This document shows positions 1 to 9,036 of a DNA stretch of 35,494 nt, in pieces. The number at the start of each line of letters is the position of its first letter. Position 1 is the first letter of the stretch. The DNA comes from Bacteroidales bacterium (GTDB lineage: Bacteria > Bacteroidota > Bacteroidia > Bacteroidales > UBA932). Below the pieces are notes generated by a model. The model was not told the DNA's origin. It saw only the letters and a list, made by a program, of their open reading frames with translations, and searched no databases. Both the position numbers and the translations under genes were made by a program. The stretch lies in NCBI GenBank assembly GCA_024692185.1, contig JAILMV010000179.1:1-35494 (forward strand), read 5' to 3'.

Positions 1-474
1 CGCGCCAAGAGCGTGATGTCCGGCCTGCTTTCCGGCGAACTTGACGAAAAAGCCGCTGCAAAGACTGCCGCAAAGGCCGTCGATACCGCTGCAGACCAGA
101 TACCTTCCGACGAGCTCATACGCGAAAAATGGCCCGAGCTCGTGAAGAAATGCGCGGCCGGCAAGCCCCGTCTGGAGAATACCCTGAGCGGCGCCCAGCT
201 TAGCATGGTCGAGGCCGACGGCTTCAAGGACGTCAGCTTCGAGGTTATCAACGAGGCCCAGAAGAAATGGATAGAGAACGGCCTGCTCCGCAATATGGAA
301 ACCGCCTTTGCGGGCATACTCGGAAGCGGCAAGGTGCGCCTCTTCGTCACGGTGAAGGCATCCGAAGAAATCGAGCATAAAGTATATATGCCGGCCGAAA
401 AGGCACAAGAATTGATGAACGCCAACCCGGAGGTCATGAATCTGGTAAAAGACCTGGGTCTTGACGCAAACTGA
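1..474 (+). CDS. dnaX: DNA polymerase III subunit gamma/tau, C-terminal end (partial)
   Basis: The reading frame is open from base 1, so the gene begins upstream; 157 residues are visible and the stop is TGA at 472-474. The visible part is the tail of the clamp-loader subunit gamma/tau. It holds an acidic Ala-rich linker (about residues 10-35) followed by a small alpha/beta domain. The last residues ([16 protein letters not shown]) fit the conserved end of Bacteroidota DnaX proteins, which close with a similar 'NP-hydrophobic-x-x-L-x-x-x-x-G-L' segment. The ATPase domain is not in the window, so the call rests on the tail only. The stop lies just upstream of the lptB start, suggesting co-transcription. 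Internal GTG and ATG codons at 13 and 16 are not the true start because the frame continues to the window edge. Confidence 0.72.
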   Translation, partial: RAKSVMSGLLSGELDEKAAAKTAAKAVDTAADQIPSDELIREKWPELVKKCAAGKPRLENTLSGAQLSMVEADGFKDVSFEVINEAQKKWIENGLLRNMETAFAGILGSGKVRLFVTVKASEEIEHKVYMPAEKAQELMNANPEVMNLVKDLGLDAN

Positions 475-481
475 CAATGTA

Positions 482-1255
482 ATGAAACTGCACTGCGAAA
501 ATCTTGTTAAGAAATACGGTGTTCGCACCGTCGTGAAGGGCGTGTCCATGGAGGTCAACCAGGGGGAGATCGTCGGTTTCCTCGGGCCCAACGGTGCCGG
601 AAAGACCACGAGCTTCTATATGATCACCGGACAGATAGTCCCCAACGAAGGCCGCATCTTCCTCGACGACGAGGAAATTACCGGCCTGCCTATGTACAAG
701 CGTGCGCAGAAGGGCGTAGGTTATCTCCCTCAGGAAGCATCAGTGTTCCGCCGCATGAGCGTGGAGGATAACATCCTTTCCGTTATGGAGATGGCCCATA
801 TGTCCAAAACCCAGCGCAAGGAAAGGCTCGAGCAACTGATCGACGAGTTCAATCTTTCGAAGGTCCGCAAGAGCCTGGGTATCCAGCTCTCCGGCGGTGA
901 GCGCCGCCGCTGCGAAATAGCCCGCGCACTGGCAATAGATCCCAAGTTCATCCTCCTCGACGAACCCTTTGCGGGCGTCGACCCCATTGCTGTCGAGGAC
1001 ATACAATACATCATCGCAAAGCTTAAATACCGCAATATCGGAGTCATCATCACCGACCATAACGTAGGTGAGACCCTCGCCATTACCGACAGGGCATATC
1101 TGCTCTACGAAGGAACCATACTCCAGCAGGGAACCCCCGAGGCCCTTGCAGGGGACGAGGACGTGCGTACCAAATATCTGGGCTCGGGCTTCGTGCTCAA
1201 GCGCTCCGTTTCGGTAGAAAGGGCCCAGCGTGAATACGAGAGTCAAAAGATATGA
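482..1255 (+). CDS. lptB: LPS export ABC transporter ATP-binding protein LptB
   Basis: This is the cytoplasmic ATPase that powers LptFG extraction of lipopolysaccharide from the inner membrane for transfer to the outer membrane. It has 257 residues from the ATG at 482. Visible motifs are Walker A GPNGAGKT (residues 35-42), the Q-loop region after [12 protein letters not shown], signature LSGGERRR, Walker [13 protein letters not shown] and the H-loop TDHNVGE. The YLPQEASVF and [10 protein letters not shown] segments are diagnostic for LptB rather than other ABC ATPases. A TTG at 461 would add seven residues and overlap dnaX by 14 bp; the ATG at 482 gives the standard N-terminus ([13 protein letters not shown]) and leaves 7 nt after dnaX. 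The stop TGA overlaps the next ATG by 4 bp, implying translational coupling to the response regulator. Confidence 0.95.
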   Translation: MKLHCENLVKKYGVRTVVKGVSMEVNQGEIVGFLGPNGAGKTTSFYMITGQIVPNEGRIFLDDEEITGLPMYKRAQKGVGYLPQEASVFRRMSVEDNILSVMEMAHMSKTQRKERLEQLIDEFNLSKVRKSLGIQLSGGERRRCEIARALAIDPKFILLDEPFAGVDPIAVEDIQYIIAKLKYRNIGVIITDHNVGETLAITDRAYLLYEGTILQQGTPEALAGDEDVRTKYLGSGFVLKRSVSVERAQREYESQKI

Positions 1256-2397
1256 AAATTCTGATCATAGACGACGAGCGCTCGATCCGCAATTCCCTCA
1301 AGGAAATCCTTTCCGACGAGGGCTATGAGGTGGATCTGGCCGAAGATGGGGCAGCAGGCATAGAAATGCTGTCCAAGGAACATTACGACGTTATTTTCTG
1401 CGACATCAAGATGCCCGTGAAGGACGGCAATGAAGTGCTGGACTATGTGCGGGAAGAGGGTATCGACTCCGCAATGGTGATGATTACCGGTCACGGGGAC
1501 CTGGAAACTGCCATCGACTGCATCAAGCGCGGTGCATTCGACTACATCCCCAAGCCCCTCGACCTGAACCGCATCCTCATCACGGTCAAGAATGCCGCCG
1601 AGCGCACCACGCTCGTGAAGGATAACAAAGTGCTTAAGAAGAAGGTCTATGGCCAGCAGATGATTGGTTCTTCCGCTGCTTTGCAGCAGATTCGCGATAT
1701 AATAGCCAAAGTGGCTCCTACCGATGCCCGCGTGCTGATTACCGGTGCGAACGGTACAGGAAAGGAGCTGGTGGCCAGGAGCCTGCATCAGCAGAGCGAC
1801 CGCAGTGCCATGCCCTACATCGAGGTCAACTGCGCAGCCATCCCCTCCGAACTTATAGAGAGCGAACTTTTCGGTCACGAGAAAGGCTCCTTCACCTCCG
1901 CAATCAAGCAGCACAAGGGTAAGTTCGAGCAGGCCGACGGCGGCACCCTCTTCCTCGACGAGATCGGCGACATGTCGCTGGCCGCCCAGGCAAAGGTGCT
2001 GCGCGTGCTCCAGGAGAAAAAGCTCTCCCGCGTGGGTTCCGACAAGGATATCCAGGTAGATGTCCGCGTGATTGCGGCTACCAACAAGGACCTGCGCAAG
2101 GAGATAGAGGCCAACCGTTTCCGCGAGGACCTCTACCACCGTCTGAGCGTCATCCTGGTCCGCGTTCCTTCCCTCGACGAGCGTAAGGAAGATATTCCCG
2201 AACTGGTGGAATACTTCGTGGAGCAGATCTGCTCGGAGAGTGGCAAGAGCAGCGTTTCCTTCAGCCCTGAGGCCATCAAGTGCCTGCAGGAGCGTCATTG
2301 GCCCGGCAACATCCGCGAGCTCCGCAACGTCGTGGAGCGTCTTCTCATTCTCGGCGGCAATCCCGTCAGCGAAAAGGACGTAAAAGATTTCGTATGA
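1252..2397 (+). CDS. NtrC-family response regulator lacking a DNA-binding domain
   Basis: A 381-residue protein with an N-terminal receiver domain (1 to about 120; acidic D7-D8, phosphoacceptor D51 in CDIKMP, K101) and a sigma-54-type AAA+ domain (about 138-381). The AAA+ part has Walker A GANGTGKE (165-172), Walker [10 protein letters not shown] and the lid motif [15 protein letters not shown]. The family's sigma-54 contact loop, normally GAFTGA, reads GSFTSA at 212-217. The protein stops directly after the lid, so the C-terminal Fis-type helix-turn-helix is absent. The cmk gene overlaps its end by 4 bp, so no coding space is left for one. Family knowledge predicts phosphorylation-controlled remodelling of sigma-54 holoenzyme; the target is unknown. 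The NtrY-like kinase at 5591-8998 is a plausible partner by inference. Confidence 0.9.
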   Translation: MKILIIDDERSIRNSLKEILSDEGYEVDLAEDGAAGIEMLSKEHYDVIFCDIKMPVKDGNEVLDYVREEGIDSAMVMITGHGDLETAIDCIKRGAFDYIPKPLDLNRILITVKNAAERTTLVKDNKVLKKKVYGQQMIGSSAALQQIRDIIAKVAPTDARVLITGANGTGKELVARSLHQQSDRSAMPYIEVNCAAIPSELIESELFGHEKGSFTSAIKQHKGKFEQADGGTLFLDEIGDMSLAAQAKVLRVLQEKKLSRVGSDKDIQVDVRVIAATNKDLRKEIEANRFREDLYHRLSVILVRVPSLDERKEDIPELVEYFVEQICSESGKSSVSFSPEAIKCLQERHWPGNIRELRNVVERLLILGGNPVSEKDVKDFV

Positions 2398-3113
2398 TAG
2401 CAGTACCCGACATAATCATCGCAGTGGACGGTTGGTCCTCGACCGGCAAGAGCACTTTCGCCAAAATGGTGGCCAAACATTTCGGATTCCTCTACCTGGA
2501 TTCCGGAGCAATGTACCGCGGGGTAACCCTGCTGGCCATGGAGAAGGGTCTTATCGGCGCGGAGGGCATCCGTGAAGATGAACTCAAGGCAGAGCTGGAT
2601 GCCGGTTTCGACCTGCATTTCGAGCGCCCCGCTGACGGCACCACCCAACTTTTCAGCGACAGCCGCAACATCGAGAAGGAAATCCGTACCATGGAGGTTT
2701 CTTCGTACGTAAGTCCCATTTCTGCAGTAGCATTCGTGCGCAGCTGGGTGGATGAGCATCTGCACGATTTCAGCAAGAACGGCCGGGTAATCATGGACGG
2801 CCGCGACATAGGTACTACCGTGTTCCCCAATGCGGAACTCAAGATATTCATGACGGCCAGCGACGAGGTCCGTGCGCAGCGCCGTTACGACGAACTGATT
2901 GCCAAGGGCACTCCTGCCAGTATGGAGGAGGTGTCCAAGAATCTGAAGGAGCGCGACTACATTGATTCTCATCGCGCTACTTCTCCTCTGCGCAGGGCGG
3001 AAGATGCTTTCGAACTGGATAATTCCGAGATGACTATGCACGAGGAACTGGTTTGGATCCAGGGTCTTATCCAGGGCAAATTCGGAATTCTGGACTATGA
3101 CGGTAGAGATTGA
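2394..3113 (+). CDS. cmk: Cytidylate kinase
   Basis: Phosphorylates CMP and dCMP with ATP in pyrimidine salvage and supplies CDP for RNA, DNA and phospholipid synthesis in the cytoplasm. It has 239 residues. The N-terminal P-loop reads GWSSTGKST, followed by LDSGAMYRGVT, the CMP-binding DGRDIGTTVFP segment, and C-terminal RDYIDSHRATSPLRRAEDA, all typical of Cmk. The ATG at 2394 overlaps the regulator's TGA by 4 bp; a longer frame from 2280 lies inside the regulator gene and is not used. The 3' end overlaps ispH by 17 bp. The length is close to the usual 220-230 residues. Confidence 0.96.
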   Translation: MIAVPDIIIAVDGWSSTGKSTFAKMVAKHFGFLYLDSGAMYRGVTLLAMEKGLIGAEGIREDELKAELDAGFDLHFERPADGTTQLFSDSRNIEKEIRTMEVSSYVSPISAVAFVRSWVDEHLHDFSKNGRVIMDGRDIGTTVFPNAELKIFMTASDEVRAQRRYDELIAKGTPASMEEVSKNLKERDYIDSHRATSPLRRAEDAFELDNSEMTMHEELVWIQGLIQGKFGILDYDGRD

Positions 3114-3999
3114 CCGTAATTCCGGCTTCTGCGGGGGTGTTATCCGGGCCATAGACGGTGCGGAGAAGTTCCTTGCGGAGGGCGGGCCGTTGTATTCTCT
3201 GGGAGCCATTGTCCACAATGAATCGGAATTGGCCCGCTTGCGTGCCAAGGGTTTGGTCACCGTCTCTCTTGATGATATTTCTTCGCCTTCGCCGGAGTCA
3301 TTGTCAGGCGATGCTTCGCGTCGGACCTTGCTGATCAGGGCCCACGGAGAACCGCCGGAGACGTACAGGATTGCGAAGGAGAGGGGATGGAAGGTGGTGG
3401 ATTTCACCTGTCCTGTGGTGCTGAAGATACAGAAAAGCATACGCGAGGCAAGGGAAAGGAACGCTCCGGACGGACAGATAGTGATTTTCGGAAAGATAGG
3501 CCATGCGGAAGTGCTGGGCCTGGTCGGCCAGGTCGGGGGAGATGCCACCGTGGTGGAGAATCTTGCCCAACTGAAGGAGGCCATAGCATCCGGAACCATC
3601 GACCTCGGGAGGCACGTGGACATCTTTTCACAGACCACCAAGAGCCCGGTTGAGTACGAGGAAATCTGCTCGTATCTTTCTTCCAGGATTGCGGATAAGG
3701 CTTTGCTCAGCATCCATAATACCATCTGCCGCCAGGTCGCATCCCGCCATAAGGAACTTGCCGAGTTCGCGCGTTCCCACGACGTGGTGGTGTTCGTGTC
3801 CGGGAAGGAGAGTTCGAACGGCAGGGTGCTCTCGGAGCTTTGCAGGAGCGTGAATCCCCGTACCTACAAGGTCGGAAGTGCTTCGGAGCTGGATTCTTCT
3901 TGGTTCCGCCCCGAGGACAATGTAGGGGTGTGCGGCGCCACTTCCACGCCTAAATGGTTGTTGGAGGAAGTGGCTGTGCAAATCAAAAATTTGCATTAA
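3097..3999 (+). CDS. ispH: 4-hydroxy-3-methylbut-2-enyl diphosphate reductase
   Basis: Last enzyme of the MEP isoprenoid pathway: a 4Fe-4S protein reducing HMBPP to IPP and DMAPP. It has 300 residues. The three cluster cysteines are visible as C12 (GFCGGV), C105 (DFTCPVV) and C211 (TICRQVASR). Substrate-binding histidines appear in IVHNES, RAHGEPP and GHAEV, and the SQTT and CGATSTPKWLLEE motifs are in order. It overlaps cmk by 17 bp; a cmk-ispH neighbourhood fits the close pairing of small housekeeping genes seen here. No terminator is visible after the stop; the next promoter (efp) begins within its last codons. Confidence 0.96.
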   Translation: MTVEIDRNSGFCGGVIRAIDGAEKFLAEGGPLYSLGAIVHNESELARLRAKGLVTVSLDDISSPSPESLSGDASRRTLLIRAHGEPPETYRIAKERGWKVVDFTCPVVLKIQKSIREARERNAPDGQIVIFGKIGHAEVLGLVGQVGGDATVVENLAQLKEAIASGTIDLGRHVDIFSQTTKSPVEYEEICSYLSSRIADKALLSIHNTICRQVASRHKELAEFARSHDVVVFVSGKESSNGRVLSELCRSVNPRTYKVGSASELDSSWFRPEDNVGVCGATSTPKWLLEEVAVQIKNLH

Positions 4000-4021
4000 T
4001 GCCTGATAATCCTTACTTTTG
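3990..4021 (+). promoter_or_regulatory. Bacteroidota-type promoter for efp
   Basis: TTTG at 3990-3993 and TACTTTTG at 4014-4021 are separated by 20 nt, an exact match to the Bacteroides primary-sigma consensus TTTG-N19-21-TAnnTTTG. The -33 box overlaps the last ispH codons. The start site would fall around 4026-4028, giving a leader of about 30 nt before the efp ATG at 4057. Confidence 0.8.
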
Positions 4022-4056
4022 TATGTTATACCCGAAACTAATCAATTGAATTTTAT

Positions 4057-4620
4057 ATGGCAACAACAGCTGATTTCAAAAACGGCCTCTACCTGAATTT
4101 CAACGGAAAACCTTGTATGATCGTATGGTTCCAGCACGTCAAACCCGGCAAGGGACCTGCTTTCGTGAAGAGCAAACTCCGTAACCTTGAAAATGGCCGT
4201 ATCCTCGAGAATACTTTCACCGCCGGTGCAAAGATCGAGACCATCAATGTTGAAAGGCGTCCTTATCAGTTCCTCTATGGCGACGAGGATGGTTTCAACT
4301 TCATGCACGAAGAGACCTATGAGCAGATTCACCTTCCTCACGACGTGGTTGAGAACTCCGACCTCATGAAGGAAGGCCAGCACGTGGAAATGATGTTCGT
4401 GGCCGACGAGGAGCGTTGCCTTACCTGCGAGCTTCCTACCTATGTGACCCTCAAGGTTACCTATGCAGAGCCTGCCGTAAAGGGTAACACCGCTTCTACT
4501 TCCGCCCTCAAGGAAGTCACGCTCGAGACCGGAGCCAAGATCATGGTTCCCCTCTTCATCAACCAGGACGACGTGATTACCGTGAACACTACCGACCGCA
4601 GCTACGGCCAGAGGGTCTAA
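4057..4620 (+). CDS. efp: Translation elongation factor P
   Basis: Relieves ribosome stalling at polyproline stretches by binding between the P and E sites. It has 187 residues and three beta-barrel domains: KOW-like N-terminal (1 to about 65), OB domain (about 66-127) and C-terminal OB domain (about 130-187). The tip loop is HVKPGKGPAF with conserved lysine K32, the usual site of activating modification. No modification enzyme (EpmA/EpmB or rhamnosyltransferase EarP) lies in the window. It is a single-gene unit with its own promoter upstream and hairpin terminator downstream. The sequence before the ATG is AT-rich with no Shine-Dalgarno, as expected in this phylum. Confidence 0.97.
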   Translation: MATTADFKNGLYLNFNGKPCMIVWFQHVKPGKGPAFVKSKLRNLENGRILENTFTAGAKIETINVERRPYQFLYGDEDGFNFMHEETYEQIHLPHDVVENSDLMKEGQHVEMMFVADEERCLTCELPTYVTLKVTYAEPAVKGNTASTSALKEVTLETGAKIMVPLFINQDDVITVNTTDRSYGQRV

Positions 4621-4641
4621 ACTGACAAGTTCGAAGATCAA

Positions 4642-4668
4642 GGGCTTCCTTAGACGGAGGCCCTTTTT
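4642..4668 (+). terminator. Intrinsic terminator of efp
   Basis: GGGCTTCC (4642-4649) pairs with GGAGGCCC (4656-4663) through an 8-bp stem with one G-U pair, around loop TTAGAC, and is followed by a T run at 4664-4668. It starts 21 nt after the efp stop. Confidence 0.85.
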
Positions 4669-4669
4669 G

Positions 4670-4700
4670 TTTGCCTCAAAATCCTCTGGCGCAAATTTTG
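4670..4700 (+). promoter_or_regulatory. Probable promoter for the DUF4783-rlmH-kinase unit
   Basis: TTTG at 4670-4673 and AAATTTTG at 4693-4700 are 19 nt apart; the second box differs from TAnnTTTG only in its first base. The -33 box abuts the T run of the efp terminator. The ATG at 4717 leaves only about a 10-nt leader. Confidence 0.55.
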
Positions 4701-4716
4701 CAGAGGGTGCACACGT

Positions 4717-5124
4717 ATGCAACCAAGAATCAAGGCATTTACCGTAGTTATGCTTATGCTGTGCACTTCTCTGGGGCTCCAGGCCCAGAGCGGGAGCTAT
4801 GACGTGTTCGTGCCCATAAGCAAATATATCACTCAGGGGAATGCCGATGCACTTTCTGCCTGGTTCTCCGACAACCTCGATATTACTATTCTCTCCAAAG
4901 GCGGGAACTCCAGCAAGGTCCAAGCCAAGCAAATACTCAACAGCTTCTTCAATTCCCATACTCCCAGGTCGTTCGAGGTAACCTACACGGCCGGAAGGGC
5001 CAATATGAAGTATGCCTTGGGCAATTTGAATGCCGGTGGAGAATCGTATCTGGTGACAATTTTCGTATATTGCAACGAAAACAAGAATCAGATACAGCAG
5101 TTCAAGATCGAAAGGGTTCAATAA
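4717..5124 (+). CDS. Secreted DUF4783-like protein
   Basis: A 135-residue protein with an N-terminal signal peptide (hydrophobic core about residues 6-22, likely cleavage after LQA-Q), so it is probably periplasmic. The mature part (VFVPISKYITQGNADALSAWFSDNLDITIL...) resembles the DUF4783 family of Bacteroidota, small NTF2-like proteins of unknown function often found next to rlmH. The same adjacency is seen here: its TAA overlaps the rlmH ATG by 1 bp. No catalytic motif is evident and no function should be inferred. The family call comes from recalled similarity and gene context. Confidence 0.75.
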   Translation: MQPRIKAFTVVMLMLCTSLGLQAQSGSYDVFVPISKYITQGNADALSAWFSDNLDITILSKGGNSSKVQAKQILNSFFNSHTPRSFEVTYTAGRANMKYALGNLNAGGESYLVTIFVYCNENKNQIQQFKIERVQ

Positions 5125-5594
5125 TGAAGTTCATTCTGCTGACAGTTGGCAAGACGGACGTGCCTTGGGTGCGCTCCGGGCTGGATTTGTACGCCTCCCG
5201 TCTGCAGCATTACGTGAAGTTCGAGCTTAGGGAGATCCCCGAACTCAAGGGTGTCGCCTCCCTCAGCGAAGAGCAGATAAAACAGAAAGAAGGCGCCCTT
5301 ATACTCAAGGAAGCCGGAGATGCGGATATGATACTCCTCGACGAGCACGGGAAAGAGTTCCGCTCGATGGAGTTCGCATCCCAGGTCCAGAAGTACATGA
5401 ACCGCGGCGGGAAGGACATTTTCTTCGTTATCGGAGGTGCCTACGGGTTCAGCGAAGAGGTCTATGCCAAGGCTTCCGGCAAGATATCCCTAAGCAAGAT
5501 GACCTTTTCCCACCAGATGGTCCGGACGATTTTTGCCGAACAGCTGTACCGTGCCTTTACCATAATCAAGGGAGAACCTTACCATCACGAATGA
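5124..5594 (+). CDS. rlmH: 23S rRNA (pseudouridine-1915 N3) methyltransferase RlmH
   Basis: SPOUT-class methyltransferase that methylates pseudouridine 1915 in helix 69 of 23S rRNA on assembled 70S ribosomes, using S-adenosylmethionine. It has 156 residues, the standard length. The trefoil-knot cofactor site is seen in LLDEHGKEF, FVIGGAYGFSEEV and the C-terminal MTFSHQMVRTIFAEQLYRAFTIIKGEPYHHE-type block, which is nearly invariant in RlmH. The ATG at 5124 is chosen over an upstream in-frame ATG at 5070 inside the DUF4783 gene because it gives the family N-terminus (MKFILLTVGKT). It overlaps the kinase gene by 4 bp. Confidence 0.97.
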   Translation: MKFILLTVGKTDVPWVRSGLDLYASRLQHYVKFELREIPELKGVASLSEEQIKQKEGALILKEAGDADMILLDEHGKEFRSMEFASQVQKYMNRGGKDIFFVIGGAYGFSEEVYAKASGKISLSKMTFSHQMVRTIFAEQLYRAFTIIKGEPYHHE

Positions 5595-8500
5595 ACAGGC
5601 GTAAGATATTGGATTATATTGCCGGCGGCCTTATGGCAGCCTGCATCGTGCTTGTGCTCTTCTCCAGCATAGGCACCTATCCTACCAGCCGTTCCGAAGT
5701 GTTAGCAAAAAAGGTCGAGAAGCAGACCAACAAGAAGATAAAGGTCCTGGATGAATTCGTGGCCAGGGCAATGGCCCTTCCTACTGACGAATGGATGTCG
5801 TTCAAGGACCTGCCGTCCGACATGGTGCTCTACCGTTATGTGGACGACTCCCTCCAAAGCTGGTGCAATCGCTTCCCGGTAATGAACGACGGGCTTTCTT
5901 CCGGCATGTTCTTCGATGCCATCGTAAGCCCCCGCTCGCCAGGGCGCTCGCCTCTGGCCTCCATAGGTAAGGAGTTGACATTCTGTAATTTAGGCCCGAA
6001 GTGGTATCTGGTGAAGGCGGTTGACAGCCTGAACGTGAGGATTATTGCCGGACTGGAGATGGACGACGCCAATTCAGGCGAGTTGAGGAGCTATTCCATA
6101 CAGCCCATATCCTATAGCGAGGGCAGGGAAGTGAAGGTGGAAGGAGTCCCTAAGTTCAAGATTTCCTCGGAGTCTCCGGAGGTGACGGTGACGGTCAATT
6201 TCGTGCTGCTATACTGCGCCCTTGTGCTGTTCATACTGTGCGGATTCGCCTTCCTGCTGGCCAAACCGGTGCTGCAGCGCTTCTGGATAGCTGTCATCCC
6301 CATAATCCCGATACTGATAATCCTGCACCTGCTGGAGCATAACGTGGGAACCGACCTTCCCATGTTCTCTCCCACGCTCTATGCGGACAAGGGCCTCTTC
6401 CATTCTTTGGGAGCGCTCATCAACTATATGACCGCCATACTGGTGATAGTCAGCTATCTCTACATAGTCCGCAGGGATGTGTACAGGCGGCTGCGCACCC
6501 GTAAATCGAAGGTGATATGGACCGTCGGCCTGTCCTTTGCCGCCGTGGTCATACTCTGCTTCACCGTGCTGGCACTCAGGAGCATAGTGCTCAACTCCCA
6601 CATCTCCCTGGAATTATACAAGCCGGAAATGTTCACCTGGCCGAGCGCAATAATAATCCTTGCCTACATACTGCTGCTGTCGGCAGTGGTGATGATAGTG
6701 CAGATGGTCTCGCCGGTGTTCTCCCGCTATCTGGGCAGCCGCATCCTGATGTCGCTGCTGGGAGCCCTGATCTTCGTCAGCATCACCGCCTCCCTCGGCC
6801 TCAAGAAGGAGCAGGCCAGCCTCGAGGTATGGGCCCGCCGTCTTGCCGTAAGCAGGGACATCTCCCTGGAGATGCGCCTGAGATCGACCGAAGAGCGCAT
6901 AGCATCCGACCCGATAATTGCCTCCCTGGCCGCCCTCCCCAATGGCGGTGCCAGCATCAGCAGCCGCCTGGAAGAAAGCTATTTCCGCAGGATAATGAGG
7001 GATTACGACGTGACCGTCTCCCTGAAGTCCGAGGATATGAAAGTGCTCAACGGCGCGGAGCCGATCGCACCTAACTCGCATTTCTCGTACTACGATTCCG
7101 GCACCGGCCTGGTGAGCTATGTCGGGGCCTTCTTCTACAACCTCGGGAAGTACGGCTATACCCAGGTAATGATCAAGATAGAGCAGAAGACCGACTGGCG
7201 ATACAGCGGTTATGCCGCCATAATCGGGCCTACCATGCCGGGCGAAGTGCTGATCCCGTCCAAGTACTCCTTCGCCCGTTACGACGATGGCCGCCTGCTT
7301 ACCTTCAAGGGCAATTACGCCTATTCCATGAGGATGGACGAATCCTGGTCGAAGGATTTCTCCACTGCCCAGAAAAACGGATGGGTGCATTTCGTGTACA
7401 AGGTCACGGACAATGAGACCGTGGTCATCTCCCGACTCAAGATAAAGGGATACAACTACATCATCTCCATCATTTTCATAGGGCTGATCTGCTTCCTGGT
7501 ATTCACCCTGCTGCTCTTCCGCAAGTCGGGGCAGAAGGCCTTCGGACAGAGCTATTTCCAGACCAGGATAAGGATGGTGGTGCTGGTCTCGCTGGGCCTG
7601 ACCCTGGTTACCATGGCCGTGGTCAGCGTGCTGTTCGTATTCAACAGGAACGAAGTCAGCCGGAATACCCTGATGTCGGAGAAGATCAATTCCATCCAGG
7701 CCTCGCTGTCCGCCAGGGTGAAGGGCTTCTCCAGCCCGGAAGAAATCCGCACGCCGGAAATGATCCGTATCCTCGGCGACGTGGGCAACAATTCCAACTC
7801 GGATATTACCCTCTATTCGCCCGCCGGAATGGTGATGATGTCCACGGCTCCGGACGTGTTCTATCAGATGCAGGTAGATCCCAGGATGGATCCTGACGCA
7901 TATAATTCGATTGTCCGCAACACCAGCCGCTATTTCATCCATCAGGAGAAGGTCGGCAACCGGACGTTCTACAGTATGTACGCCCCCCTGATGGGCAGCG
8001 ATGGATCCATACTTGCCATCATCTGCGCCCCCTACACCGACGAGAGCTACGATTTCGAGACCTATGTGGTAAGCCACTCTCTGACTATCATATCGCTTTT
8101 CATCTTCCTGCTGCTGGTGGCAATATATATGGCCTCCAGGGTGCTGAGCCTGATGTTCCGTCCGCTGGTGGAGATGGGGACCAAGATGGATGCCGCCGGA
8201 CTCGGCGACCTGGAATACATACGCTACGACAACAAGGACGAGATTTCCGGCCTTGTGAGCGCCTACAACAGGATGGTGACGGAACTCTCCGAGAGCTCCC
8301 GCAAGCTCGCCCAGGCGGAGCGTGACAAGGCCTGGAGTGGAATGGCAAGGCAGGTTGCCCACGAAATCAAGAACCCTCTGACTCCGATGAAGCTCCAGAT
8401 CCAGCGTCTGATACGCCTGAAGGCCAAGGGGGATGACAGCTGGCAGGATAAATTCGACGAGATCAGCAAGGTTCTTCTGGACCACATCGACATACTTACC

Positions 8501-8998
8501 GAGACGGCCAACGAGTTCTCCACTTTCGCCAGGCTCTATACCCAGGAACCGGACGACATCGATCTTTCCGCCCTGCTTCAGGAAGAGATTTCCATTTTCG
8601 ACAACAGGGGGAACATCAAGTTCGAGTATCTTGGCCTGGAAGGCGTGCACGTAATCGGCCCTAAACCGCAGCTTACCCGCGTTTTCGTGAACCTCATCAA
8701 CAATTCCGTGCAGGCCTTGACGGATCACGGCGAAAAGGAGGCCATTGTGCGCGTGATACTGCGCAAATCCATCAAGGAAGGCTTCTACGACATAGTTTTC
8801 GAGGACAGCGGTCCCGGTGTGGCGGAGGAAAACGTCGAAAAGCTCTTCACCCCCAACTTCACTACCAAGAACAGCGGCAGCGGCCTCGGTCTGGCCATCT
8901 CCAGGAGCGTGCTGGAGCGCTGCGGCGCGAGCATCTCCTACTCCCGTTCCTTCTCCTTGGGAGGGGCCTGCTTCACGATTCTGTATCCTAAAGGATAA
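5591..8998 (+). CDS. Large NtrY-like membrane sensor histidine kinase
   Basis: A 1135-residue sensor kinase. An N-terminal membrane anchor (about 12-30) precedes a roughly 170-residue exported segment, then about six helices (roughly 203-404), a second soluble region (about 405-620), two helices (about 624-645 and 667-689), a third soluble region and a last helix (about 828-848). HAMP-like sequence follows. The kinase core has the H-box AHEIKNPLTPMK with H924, N-box NLINNSVQAL, G1 DSGPGV, F-box FTPNFTTK and G2 GSGLGLAIS, ending at residue 1135. The H-box type matches NtrY-like kinases, which signal to NtrX/NtrC regulators. The only such regulator in the window is at 1252-2397 in another unit; pairing is inference. 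The multi-helix sensor portion is long for the class, and its ligand is unknown. Confidence 0.93.
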   Translation: MNRRKILDYIAGGLMAACIVLVLFSSIGTYPTSRSEVLAKKVEKQTNKKIKVLDEFVARAMALPTDEWMSFKDLPSDMVLYRYVDDSLQSWCNRFPVMNDGLSSGMFFDAIVSPRSPGRSPLASIGKELTFCNLGPKWYLVKAVDSLNVRIIAGLEMDDANSGELRSYSIQPISYSEGREVKVEGVPKFKISSESPEVTVTVNFVLLYCALVLFILCGFAFLLAKPVLQRFWIAVIPIIPILIILHLLEHNVGTDLPMFSPTLYADKGLFHSLGALINYMTAILVIVSYLYIVRRDVYRRLRTRKSKVIWTVGLSFAAVVILCFTVLALRSIVLNSHISLELYKPEMFTWPSAIIILAYILLLSAVVMIVQMVSPVFSRYLGSRILMSLLGALIFVSITASLGLKKEQASLEVWARRLAVSRDISLEMRLRSTEERIASDPIIASLAALPNGGASISSRLEESYFRRIMRDYDVTVSLKSEDMKVLNGAEPIAPNSHFSYYDSGTGLVSYVGAFFYNLGKYGYTQVMIKIEQKTDWRYSGYAAIIGPTMPGEVLIPSKYSFARYDDGRLLTFKGNYAYSMRMDESWSKDFSTAQKNGWVHFVYKVTDNETVVISRLKIKGYNYIISIIFIGLICFLVFTLLLFRKSGQKAFGQSYFQTRIRMVVLVSLGLTLVTMAVVSVLFVFNRNEVSRNTLMSEKINSIQASLSARVKGFSSPEEIRTPEMIRILGDVGNNSNSDITLYSPAGMVMMSTAPDVFYQMQVDPRMDPDAYNSIVRNTSRYFIHQEKVGNRTFYSMYAPLMGSDGSILAIICAPYTDESYDFETYVVSHSLTIISLFIFLLLVAIYMASRVLSLMFRPLVEMGTKMDAAGLGDLEYIRYDNKDEISGLVSAYNRMVTELSESSRKLAQAERDKAWSGMARQVAHEIKNPLTPMKLQIQRLIRLKAKGDDSWQDKFDEISKVLLDHIDILTETANEFSTFARLYTQEPDDIDLSALLQEEISIFDNRGNIKFEYLGLEGVHVIGPKPQLTRVFVNLINNSVQALTDHGEKEAIVRVILRKSIKEGFYDIVFEDSGPGVAEENVEKLFTPNFTTKNSGSGLGLAISRSVLERCGASISYSRSFSLGGACFTILYPKG

Positions 8999-9003
8999 TT
9001 TTT
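8984..9003 (+). terminator. Possible weak terminator after the kinase gene
   Basis: TATCC (8984-8988) can pair with GGATA (8993-8997) around a TAAA loop, followed by ATTTTT. The stem is only 5 bp with two G-C pairs and overlaps the kinase stop codon, so any termination would be partial. Confidence 0.35.
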
Positions 9004-9036
9004 GAGAAAGCCTGTTATTTTGTGCGCAGATTTCGC

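Noticed and set aside
461-481. Upstream TTG start for lptB
   Set aside because: It adds seven residues not seen in LptB proteins and overlaps dnaX; the ATG at 482 gives the family N-terminus.
2280-2393. Upstream extension of cmk within the regulator gene, or a frameshifted Fis domain
   Set aside because: The translated extension is arginine-rich out-of-frame sequence without helix-turn-helix character, and the ATG at 2394 gives a normal Cmk.
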